From contig PKYM01000047.1 in assembly GCA_003132645.1 (NCBI GenBank), forward strand, positions 1 through 5,860: a stretch of DNA of 5,860 nt, in the 5' to 3' direction. Positions 1 through 5,662 of this stretch are shown piece by piece. Source of the stretch: Actinomycetota bacterium (GTDB lineage: Bacteria; Actinomycetota; Thermoleophilia; UBA2241). The position numbers and the translations under genes were made by a program. The notes beneath the pieces are model-generated. The model did no database searches. It saw nothing but the letters and a program-made list of their open reading frames with translations, and was not told the DNA's origin. Numbering within the stretch: position 1 is the first letter of the stretch; the number at the start of each line of letters is the position of its first letter.

Positions 1-130
1 TCTGGTGTCACCTTGTTTCATCGCCACGGGAGCATCTTTTTCATGATAGCGGGTTTCCGGCCAGACTCCAGCTCGATCCGGCCTTCGCGAAGTCAGCCGA
101 CAGGTCGCTGCCGGGCTGGCGCGGTCGCTG
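1..130. other. Gene-free left edge, possible start of a further minus-strand gene
   Basis: No supported gene lies between the stop of the zinc-ribbon gene and the window edge. On the minus strand an ATG at 21-19 opens a frame reading MKQGDTR and runs off the window. It could be the start of the next gene, with an in-frame GTG two codons upstream. Just before it an eight-codon frame (MKKMLPWR, 44-18) ends in an ATGA overlap with that ATG. A TATCAT hexamer at 48-43 resembles a -10 box but has no good -35 partner. No clear Shine-Dalgarno precedes the ATG at 21. Two plus-strand frames also stay open here, so the assignment is unresolved. Confidence 0.25.
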
Positions 131-1165
131 CTAGACGCTGACAGTCTCCGTCCGGCGCTCGCGAAGGCGCCGGCTGCGGTGTCTGAGCGCTTCGCGATCG
201 GATTTTCTGCCGCAATCGTCGCGCTCGAGGATCCCCAGGCCGGCCGCGCGATCGATCTCTTCGAGGGCCTCGTCTTCACGACCAAGGGCCTTGAGCACCA
301 GCGTGAGACGATTGAATGCCACGGGCAGATCGCGCCTCACGCGGCGCTCGTCGAGGGGCGACTCGCCATATGCCATGAGGCTTTCGATGGCCTGTCTATA
401 CCGCGTAACGGCCTGCTGCGGGTCATGCTTTTCCAGCGTTCGTGCTTCGTCCAGCGACCGCGAGGCGTCCTCGAGGTGGCTGCCGGCCCTGCGCCCGGCC
501 TTGCGAGCTTCGTCGTGGAAGGCGCTCACGGCTGGGGCCGTGACGTGCAGGCCACGCGCGGCAGCGTACTCGATAAAGGCGCGTTCCTCGTCGGCCGCCA
601 GACTCTCGTGCTCGTAGAAGACCGCACAACGACAGCCCTGCGGGCTTTGGCAGTGCCGGTGGGGCGCCCAGGTCGCGGCGGCGGCGAGGTCGTTCGTTTC
701 GCGCCCGTCCATGGCGCGACACTCGGGGCACGTGTCATCGTCGGCAAGCGCCGAGTAGATCGCATTGCTCACGGTGACGCGTTCACGCCCGGTCGCCGGC
801 AGGCTGCCGGCAAGGCTCACGCCGACAGAGCCTTCAGCACCCATCGCGAGAAAGAGGGCGAGGTCGTCCCGACACGCCGGGCAGACGCCGTCCTCGACGG
901 GAGTCGCCGTACGCCCGCACAGCCTGCAGGCTGCCGGTTCGGTCACCGCGGGGGCCGGTGAGACGAGCGGCGCGGCGTTCGCAACGAGGGCAGGACGGAA
1001 GTCGGGAAGCGGCGCGGCCGATGGCGCGGCGGACGGCGCTACCGGCTCGGCCGGCGGCGCGGCAGACTCCTGGGTCGCGGCCTCGACGGGCACCAGCGCG
1101 CCGCAGGTCGCACAGAACGTCGCCATCTCACCGATGGAGAGCTCGCAGTTGTGGCAGTACTTCAT
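131..1165 (-). CDS. Zinc-ribbon protein with MuF-like Cys/His motif and TPR-like C-terminus
   Basis: Predicted 344-aa soluble protein without a signal peptide or membrane segment, so probably cytoplasmic. Seen, in order: an N-terminal zinc ribbon (CHNC and CATCG, Cys4, 7, 18, 21); a Pro/Ala-rich linker at about 28-78; a second ribbon (CRLCG and CPAC, Cys80, 83, 95, 98); then CPEC-x3-DG at about 146-154 followed by APHRHC and GCRC (to about 180). That last pattern resembles the CxxC...DG...PxHxxCRC signature near the C-terminus of phage Mu gpF/SPP1 gp7-type head-morphogenesis proteins, here with a longer His-Cys spacer. The rest (about 215-344) is charged and helical. It has TPR-like stretches (DPQQAVTRYRQAIESL, GREDEALEEIDRA) and an Arg-rich end. 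I chose the ATG at 1165 because a GGAG lies six bases upstream. The ATG two codons earlier would abut that GGAG. Biochemical function is unknown. The ribbons suggest metal-dependent protein or nucleic-acid binding. No other phage gene is visible, so a prophage origin is not supported. Confidence 0.85.
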   Translation of the reverse strand: MKYCHNCELSIGEMATFCATCGALVPVEAATQESAAPPAEPVAPSAAPSAAPLPDFRPALVANAAPLVSPAPAVTEPAACRLCGRTATPVEDGVCPACRDDLALFLAMGAEGSVGVSLAGSLPATGRERVTVSNAIYSALADDDTCPECRAMDGRETNDLAAAATWAPHRHCQSPQGCRCAVFYEHESLAADEERAFIEYAAARGLHVTAPAVSAFHDEARKAGRRAGSHLEDASRSLDEARTLEKHDPQQAVTRYRQAIESLMAYGESPLDERRVRRDLPVAFNRLTLVLKALGREDEALEEIDRAAGLGILERDDCGRKSDREALRHRSRRLRERRTETVSV

Positions 1166-1171
1166 GACCAT

Positions 1172-1175
1172 CTCC
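1172..1175 (-). promoter_or_regulatory. Ribosome binding site that decides the zinc-ribbon protein start
   Basis: The minus strand reads GGAG-ATGGTC-ATG. GGAG sits six bases before the ATG at 1165 but directly touches the ATG at 1171. The spacing favours the downstream ATG, giving a protein that begins MKYCHNC. Confidence 0.6.
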
Positions 1176-1300
1176 AGGCAGGCCGGCTCACGAGAGCAGG
1201 CATCGCGGATGAGGTGCGATCTCCCTGCAAGTCATCGGCCGAAGCGGCGACATCGTTAGGGTGCCGATGCCCCCGCGGCTCACCCTCGCGTCACCTGAAC
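1172..1300. other. Intergenic region upstream of the zinc-ribbon gene
   Basis: This stretch, between the hairpin and the zinc-ribbon gene, must hold that gene's promoter if the hairpin terminates upstream transcription. I found no convincing -35/-10 pair. TTGCAG on the minus strand has no acceptable -10 at 16-18 bases. A ten-base copy of part of the hairpin arm (ggcgacatcg) lies at 1246-1255. Confidence 0.4.
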
Positions 1301-1337
1301 AGGCGACATCGGCGGCCGGGGGCCGCCGATGTCGCCT
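1301..1337 (-). terminator. Perfect 17-bp-stem hairpin after the propeller gene, likely terminator
   Basis: AGGCGACATCGGCGGCC (1301-1317) and GGCCGCCGATGTCGCCT (1321-1337) are exact reverse complements separated by a three-base GGG loop. The structure begins seven bases past the stop of the 927-aa gene, where a transcription terminator is expected. On the minus strand it is followed by GTTCAGGTGACG rather than a T run, so it is a U-less hairpin, a form often proposed for high-GC bacteria. It could instead protect the 3' end of the mRNA. The palindrome itself is certain; its role is inferred. Confidence 0.7.
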
Positions 1338-1344
1338 ACGCGCC

Positions 1345-4128
1345 CTAGTGCTCCGAGCGGATCTCCGGCCAGTGCCGGGCCTTCCAGGCGCCGCGATGCG
1401 ACGCCGCGTGAACGATCGTCGGGCTGCCGGGCTGACGCAGCAGCCAGGCGGGCCGCAGGCCGTGGTTCAGACGGCTGCTCATGGCCACCCCCAGGCCGGA
1501 CGGCCACCACGGCGGCGAGAAGTCAGGCGCGCCGCTGCGCACCACGCGCAGCGTGTTGCGGCCGGTCGTGACCTGGCGGTTGCCGGCCCAGTCGGTGGCA
1601 TGGACTTCGACGCGGTAGGTGCCGGGTTTGAGCGTGCACTTGAACCGCATCCAGTAGTAGGGCGCGGGCGGAGACATTCCCCAGTCCGCCGTGCGCTCGA
1701 CGAACGTGCGCAGCACGCGACCGTGAGCGCCGACGATCGTGATCGTCGCCTCCTTGACGCCGCTGTTCTCGTCGGTCGCCATGAAGTACAGCGCGCCGCG
1801 CTTGCCGGCGTCGACCACGCTCTTGCGAGGGACGGAGCAGGCAGGCCCCAGCGTGTCGACGCCAACGACCAGGCTCTCCGTCTGCTCCTGGTTTCCGGCG
1901 TTGTCAGCGGAGCGGTAGAGGATCGTGTGCACGCCGTCGAAGTGGTGGTCGGCGTAGGCCGGCACGGTGATGGTCGCGCCGGGCTGCCAGGCCCCGCCGT
2001 CGAGGCTGGACTGCGTGAGGCCGACCCCCGAGCCGCCGATGTCGTTGGCCGAGAAGTCGATGGTCACCGCCTTATGACGCCAGACGGAGTCGTTGTGCGG
2101 ATCGAGCGTCACGGGAGCGGCGGAGTCGACGTTCGAGTCGAGCGTCGACACGAGAAAACCGTCGCCGAAGGCCCAGACGTGCTGGGCGTCGGTGGCGGCG
2201 ATGGCTTCGACCCCGTCGCCCGCGGCGACACGCTGCCAGGTCGACCCGCCGTCGGTGGTGGCATAGACGCCGTTCAGGCCGCCGACCCAGCCGTGGCCAG
2301 CGTCGCTGAAATGCACCGTGGTGGCCAGGCTGTCGTCGAGACCGGACGCGCGCAGCCACGTCGCGCCGCCGTCCGTGGTGTGCAGCACCCAGCCCTCATC
2401 GGACGTGGCGGTGTCGGTGGCATAGTCCACCGTCCAGCCCGTGCCGACGGCCCAGCCGTCGCTCTTGTTCAGGAACTGCAGCCCTGTGATGGCGGGAGCG
2501 CCCTTGGGCAGTTTCTCCCTGGTCCAGGTGAAACCGCCGTCGGTCGACGAGAAGACCGCCCCTGCGGGGCTGGCGTCCGAATACCAGCCGCCGGCCGCCC
2601 AGCCCGCATTGGCGTCGACGAAGTCGACCGTGCTGAGCGCGGTGTTGCCGGCGACGAACTGGGGGATCCAGGTGGCGCCGCCGTCGGTGGTGTGCTGCAT
2701 GGTGACGTTCGCCCCCGAGTTCTCACCGGAGTTGTCGTCGCTGATCGCCCAGCCGGTGTGCGCGTCGATGAAATCGACCCCGTCGAGCTCGCCGCCCAGG
2801 TTGGACTGCTGCGGGCCCCAGGTGGCGCCGCCGTCGCTCGTGTGGAGAATCACACTGCCGTCGCCGTACTCATCGCTGGAGCCGACGACCCAGCCGTCGC
2901 TGACGTCGGGGAAGCTGATCCCCATGAGCGCGGTCGCCCCCCGGATCGGATAGGGCTGCTCGGCGAAGCGCACGCCGTCGCTGCTGTGCAGCAGGGCGCC
3001 GCCGGAATCGACCGCCCACACGTCGGTCGCCGAGACCGCGTCGGCTCCAGCGAACCAGTACTGCTGGCCCGAGCTGCCCGACTGCCAGGTCGCGCCGGCG
3101 TCGCTCGAGATGAGGATGCCGTCGCCCACGGCGCAGACCGAGTCGCCACCCGCCGCGATCGCGTACGGCATGGCCGGCGCGGTGATAGTCGAGGTCTGCC
3201 AGCGGAATCCGCCGTCGCTTGTGTGCTTCACGACGGTCGGAGCCTGGGAATCGTAGTAGTCCATCCAGTCCTGGCCGACGAGCCAGACGTTCGCTGCACT
3301 CGCGGCGCAGATGCCCGTCGTGAACTGGGCGCCGGTCGACACCGGACGCCAGAAGAGGCCGCCGTCGTTGGTCGTCATCACGGTGGAGTCGCCCCAGTCG
3401 TCCTGGCCGAGGACCCAGCCGTCGCTGCGATCGACGAAATCGAGCTGGACCACCGAGTTCTGCGGGCCCAAGCCGTTGAGCGAGTCGTTGAGCGAGCCGC
3501 CCGTCCAGGTCTTGCCGCCGTTGACCGTCTTCCAGATGCGACCCCTGGTGCCGCCCGCCCAGCCGTGCGTGGCGTCGACGAAGTCCACTGTGAGGTAGCC
3601 CTTGTAGGTGGCGGCGAGCTTGAGAATGTGCCACGTAGCGCCGCCGTCACTGGTCTTGAGGAGGGTCCCGTCGGCCGTGCCGATCCAGCCGTGCGCGGCA
3701 TCGACGAAGCTCGCGTTGGTGAGCGAACCGGTCAGGCCGCTCGGCGTCTCGTCGGTCCAGGCGGCGCCGCCGTCGGTGGTGACGAGGATCAGGCCGTCGT
3801 AGGTGCCGGACGCCTGGCCGCCGACGGCCCAGCCGTGCTGGTCGTCGGCGAAGCTGACCGACCAGAGGTCGGCGTCGGAGTCGGTCGACTGCCCCGCCCA
3901 CGTGACGCCGCCGTCAGTGCTGTGCTGGATGGTGCCTCCGGCGCCGACCGCCCAGACCTGGCCGGCGCCGACGAAGGCAACGTCGTTCAGGCCCGTCGAC
4001 GGCTGAGGCATGTGCCAGTACCAGCCGTGCGCGCCGTCGGGGACGAGGGCTTGGGCGGGTCCGGCCAGGACGGCGGTTGAAGCCGCCATTGCCACAGCGA
4101 TGCAGAAAACGACCCACGCGCGTTTCAT
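1345..4128 (-). CDS. Secreted double beta-propeller protein (14 Ycf48/Asp-box repeats) with Ig-like modules
   Basis: Predicted 927-aa exported protein. Residues 1-27 form a Sec signal peptide (MKR, hydrophobic core, cleavage after AQA). From about 45 to 668 there are 14 blade repeats of about 45 residues, built on a 'V-F-D-x-x-HGWAVG' strand followed by an Asp-box (T/S-x-DGG-x-T-W). Thirteen Asp-boxes are recognisable: the eighth is degenerate (SSDGVRF), the fourth reads TVNGG, and the fourteenth blade has none. Fourteen blades fit two seven-bladed propellers of the Ycf48/BNR type. In this family the fold is a binding scaffold; nothing here points to photosynthesis or sialidase activity. Residues 669-759 are an Ig-like/OmpL47-like module (SLDGGAW, LYRSADNAGN) and 760-864 a second Ig-like module (KPGTYRVEV, ATDWAGN, NTLRVVR). 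Both are homologous to the end of the neighbouring peptidase. A 63-residue tail follows. The ATG at 4128 is chosen for its signal peptide and RBS. An ATG at 4206 overlapping the upstream stop would add 26 Arg-rich residues. Confidence 0.9.
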   Translation of the reverse strand: MKRAWVVFCIAVAMAASTAVLAGPAQALVPDGAHGWYWHMPQPSTGLNDVAFVGAGQVWAVGAGGTIQHSTDGGVTWAGQSTDSDADLWSVSFADDQHGWAVGGQASGTYDGLILVTTDGGAAWTDETPSGLTGSLTNASFVDAAHGWIGTADGTLLKTSDGGATWHILKLAATYKGYLTVDFVDATHGWAGGTRGRIWKTVNGGKTWTGGSLNDSLNGLGPQNSVVQLDFVDRSDGWVLGQDDWGDSTVMTTNDGGLFWRPVSTGAQFTTGICAASAANVWLVGQDWMDYYDSQAPTVVKHTSDGGFRWQTSTITAPAMPYAIAAGGDSVCAVGDGILISSDAGATWQSGSSGQQYWFAGADAVSATDVWAVDSGGALLHSSDGVRFAEQPYPIRGATALMGISFPDVSDGWVVGSSDEYGDGSVILHTSDGGATWGPQQSNLGGELDGVDFIDAHTGWAISDDNSGENSGANVTMQHTTDGGATWIPQFVAGNTALSTVDFVDANAGWAAGGWYSDASPAGAVFSSTDGGFTWTREKLPKGAPAITGLQFLNKSDGWAVGTGWTVDYATDTATSDEGWVLHTTDGGATWLRASGLDDSLATTVHFSDAGHGWVGGLNGVYATTDGGSTWQRVAAGDGVEAIAATDAQHVWAFGDGFLVSTLDSNVDSAAPVTLDPHNDSVWRHKAVTIDFSANDIGGSGVGLTQSSLDGGAWQPGATITVPAYADHHFDGVHTILYRSADNAGNQEQTESLVVGVDTLGPACSVPRKSVVDAGKRGALYFMATDENSGVKEATITIVGAHGRVLRTFVERTADWGMSPPAPYYWMRFKCTLKPGTYRVEVHATDWAGNRQVTTGRNTLRVVRSGAPDFSPPWWPSGLGVAMSSRLNHGLRPAWLLRQPGSPTIVHAASHRGAWKARHWPEIRSEH
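1537..2124 (-). repeat. Ig-like module pair, propeller-protein copy
   Basis: Encodes residues 669-864 of the propeller protein. It aligns along its whole length with residues 268-459 of the upstream peptidase: W-x-x-KAV, SLDGGA, DG then LYRSAD and GN-x-E, then PG-TYR or KGSYR, ATD-x-AGN and NTL-(R)VVR. Two genes separated by 77 bp therefore carry paralogous C-terminal modules. Confidence 0.8.
2125..3996 (-). repeat. Fourteen tandem propeller-blade coding repeats
   Basis: About 624 codons divide into 14 degenerate units of roughly 135 bp. They are marked by the strand motif (VWAVG, HGWAVG, HGWIG, HGWAGG, DGWVLG, VWLVG, VCAVG, VWAVD, DGWVVG, TGWAIS, AGWAAG, DGWAVG, HGWVGG, VWAFG). On the plus strand the Asp-boxes appear as recurring 'ccgccgtcggtggt'-like words. 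The repeats are protein-level, diverged and inside one reading frame. They are neither CRISPR nor a recent DNA amplification. Confidence 0.85.
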
Positions 4129-4134
4129 GTGCGA

Positions 4135-4140
4135 CCCCCT
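4135..4140 (-). promoter_or_regulatory. Ribosome binding site of the propeller gene
   Basis: AGGGGG lies six bases upstream of the ATG at 4128 on the minus strand. It supports this start, directly before the signal peptide, over the ATG at 4206. Confidence 0.6.
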
Positions 4141-4205
4141 CGCGACGACCCTGACCTCTTGACGAGTGGACGATGTCGACCGGACGGCTCCTCGCGCGGG
4201 GCGCA

Positions 4206-5585
4206 TCAGCGCACCACCAGTGTGTTGGCGGCCACGGCCTTCGCCGGATTGCCGGCGGCGTCGGTGGCGGCCACTGAGAACCGGTAGCTGCCTTTGGGAA
4301 GCCAGCAGGTGAAGCGGTAATTCAGGGTGCGATCGACCCTTGCGTCTGCCAGAACGACCTTCTTGACCAGCGCGCCACGAGCGTTATGGATCCTGATCGT
4401 CACGCTCGCCGTGGGGCTGCCGGGGCGCGGATCGCTCACGTAGAAACGCACTGCCGTGCGCGCGCCGTGGACGGCGGCGGCCGCCCACTTGGCGACCGGC
4501 GTCGGCCGGCGAGTGTCGATCAGCACGCTGCAGGTGTGCTTTCTTTCGAGGTTGCCGACCTTGTCGGCGGAACGGTAGAGGACCTTGTTGGCCCCGTCTT
4601 TGGAGTGATCTGACGGGGCGGAGATCGTCACCGCGGTGCCATGCGTCCAGGTCGCGCCGCCGTCGAGTGAATACTCGGTGTAGTCGACGCCCTGACCGCC
4701 GGGGTTGTCGGTGGCCCGAAAGCGCAGCTTCACCGCCTTGTCGTGCCAGCCTGAGCCGGCGCCCGAGACTGTGGTGATCGGCGCGGTCACGTCGGTCGTC
4801 ACCGAGAAGCTCTCGCCGTCTGCGCCCAGTGTCGAGGTCCGCGCCACGAGCGCGTCGCCGTACTCGAAGGTCATGTTGATCTGGTTCCAGTCGTAGGCGC
4901 TGATCGGCTGGCCGTCGAAGGAGCAGTCGCTGAACGAAACGATGCCGAAGTTCGTGGCCGGGATCACGTCGCCGCTGCTGTCGTCGGTCGGCGCCTCGGC
5001 GATCGCCTCGGCCGACGCGAGCTGCGGCGGAATGCTCATCGTCTGGCCCGTGGTGAAGGACTTGCCGGTCGTGTGGTTGACGAGCGTCAGAGTGAACGCC
5101 GCCGGCGCGGCCCAGGTGACAGTGCCGGTGAGCACATCGCCGGCGTGGATGGCCATGTCGATGGTCACCGGATAGAGCGGATACATCTCATACCACGCGT
5201 CGTAGCCCGCGACGCCTTCACTGTAGCCCTCGGTGCCGATCTGTTCGACGGTGTCCGAGTTGTCGCCGTCGAGGCCGACCCAGAAGGCGGCGTCAGTGAA
5301 GGTCGATCCCGTAGTACGCACGCGCGGCTGGGTCCAGGTGCCCGTGACGGTCGTGAAGGGACCGTCGGTGGAGTCATCGAAGCCGGCCCAGTTCGACGAC
5401 GTGACCGTCGTGCCGTGGAACGGGCGAGTGCCGACGGCCGGGCGCGCGCCGGCGGCCGGTTGCGTGGTCACGAGCGGGTCGGTGTGGGTGGCCGGTCTGG
5501 TCGCGGCCGAGGCCGCGCCTGGCCAACCGGCCGTCCCCACCACGAGAAGCGCGGCGCACGACAGTCCCAACAGACACCATTTCAA
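4206..5585 (-). CDS. Secreted glutamic peptidase (G1/eqolisin family) with two C-terminal Ig-like modules
   Basis: Predicted 459-aa exported endopeptidase. A signal peptide covers residues 1-27 (MKW, hydrophobic core, cleavage after AASA). A Thr/Pro/Ala-rich linker or short propeptide runs to about 58. The catalytic domain covers about 59-262 and shows family G1 (formerly A4) hallmarks: SSNWAG (63-68), V-x-G-x-W-x-QP (80-87), FWVGLDG (101-107), EQIGT with candidate catalytic Gln115, YDAWYEMYP (128-136), HAGDVLTGTV (147-156), and SAEAIAEAP with candidate catalytic Glu193. In scytalidoglutamic peptidase the dyad is Gln53/Glu136, with similar spacing (83 residues against 78 here). Characterised members work at acidic pH. 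Residues 268-357 form an Ig-like/OmpL47-like module (YSLDGGATW, LYRSADKVGN). Residues 358-459 form a second Ig-like module ending NTLVVR. Both are paralogous to the downstream protein. The start is a TTG at 5585, six bases after GGGGGG; no in-frame ATG lies nearby. No lipobox or sortase motif is seen, so it is probably secreted free or held by its modules. Confidence 0.9.
   Translation of the reverse strand: MKWCLLGLSCAALLVVGTAGWPGAASAATRPATHTDPLVTTQPAAGARPAVGTRPFHGTTVTSSNWAGFDDSTDGPFTTVTGTWTQPRVRTTGSTFTDAAFWVGLDGDNSDTVEQIGTEGYSEGVAGYDAWYEMYPLYPVTIDMAIHAGDVLTGTVTWAAPAAFTLTLVNHTTGKSFTTGQTMSIPPQLASAEAIAEAPTDDSSGDVIPATNFGIVSFSDCSFDGQPISAYDWNQINMTFEYGDALVARTSTLGADGESFSVTTDVTAPITTVSGAGSGWHDKAVKLRFRATDNPGGQGVDYTEYSLDGGATWTHGTAVTISAPSDHSKDGANKVLYRSADKVGNLERKHTCSVLIDTRRPTPVAKWAAAAVHGARTAVRFYVSDPRPGSPTASVTIRIHNARGALVKKVVLADARVDRTLNYRFTCWLPKGSYRFSVAATDAAGNPAKAVAANTLVVR
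4209..4784 (-). repeat. Ig-like module pair, peptidase copy
   Basis: Encodes residues 268-459 of the glutamic peptidase. It is the counterpart of residues 669-864 of the propeller protein and has the same two-part order. This copy ends the protein exactly at the conserved NTLVVR, whereas the other copy is followed by 63 more residues. Confidence 0.8.
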
Positions 5586-5591
5586 GGCGAG

Positions 5592-5597
5592 CCCCCC
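5592..5597 (-). promoter_or_regulatory. Ribosome binding site supporting the TTG start of the peptidase
   Basis: GGGGGG-CTCGCC-TTG on the minus strand gives six-base spacing to the TTG at 5585, immediately before the signal peptide. An ATG at 5599-5597 is out of frame and closes within a few codons. Confidence 0.5.
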
Positions 5598-5627
5598 ATG
5601 GTAGACGCCACGCGCGAACGCGCACTG

Positions 5628-5659
5628 AAAACAACCCTGCTATTCCTGATCAGGACAGC
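5628..5659 (-). terminator. Palindrome/hairpin with downstream T-rich run, weak terminator or operator
   Basis: TCCTGATCAGGA (5644-5655) is a perfect 12-bp palindrome. On the minus strand it extends to GCTG...TAGC (5659-5639), forming an eight-pair stem with one G-T pair, one bulged A and a GATC loop. TTGTTTT follows at 5634-5628. It begins three bases past the stop of the upstream membrane protein. A weak intrinsic terminator or attenuator fits; a dimeric repressor site in front of the peptidase gene is the alternative. Confidence 0.4.
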
Positions 5660-5662
5660 GCC

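Noticed and set aside
179..961. A 260-codon plus-strand frame opposite the zinc-ribbon gene
   Set aside because: The minus-strand product has clear Cys-pair motifs and a good RBS. The plus-strand product has no domain and looks like a GC-driven antisense frame.
2000..2030. SLDGGAW after the last blade as a fourteenth Asp-box
   Set aside because: The same SLDGGA motif sits in the Ig-like module of the peptidase, so it belongs to that module and not to the propeller.
2200..3930. CRISPR-like or satellite-like recurrence of 'ccgccgtcggtggt' words
   Set aside because: The words encode the Asp-box (DGG-x-T-W) of each propeller blade in one frame. Spacing follows the 45-residue blade and the sequences between are homologous, not unique spacers.
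1261..4080. A 939-codon open frame on the plus strand, opposite the propeller gene
   Set aside because: It is exactly codon-aligned antisense to the real gene. It stays open because TTA, CTA and TCA codons are absent from the GC-rich sense gene over this span. Its product is Arg/Gly/Val/Ala-rich with no signal peptide or recognisable domain, and its internal repetition mirrors the Asp-boxes.
1345..4128. Naming the propeller protein a photosystem II assembly factor or a sialidase
   Set aside because: Ycf48 and BNR similarity reflects the shared Asp-box propeller fold. No photosynthesis gene or sialidase catalytic motif is visible in the window.
4129..4205. A promoter in the gap before the propeller gene (TCGACA as -35)
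   Set aside because: No acceptable -10 hexamer is found 16-18 bases downstream. Co-transcription with the peptidase is simpler.
5550..5585. A lipoprotein signal at Cys10 of the peptidase
   Set aside because: The residues before it (GLSC) do not fit a lipobox, and Cys10 lies before the end of the hydrophobic core. A standard cleavage after AASA is better.
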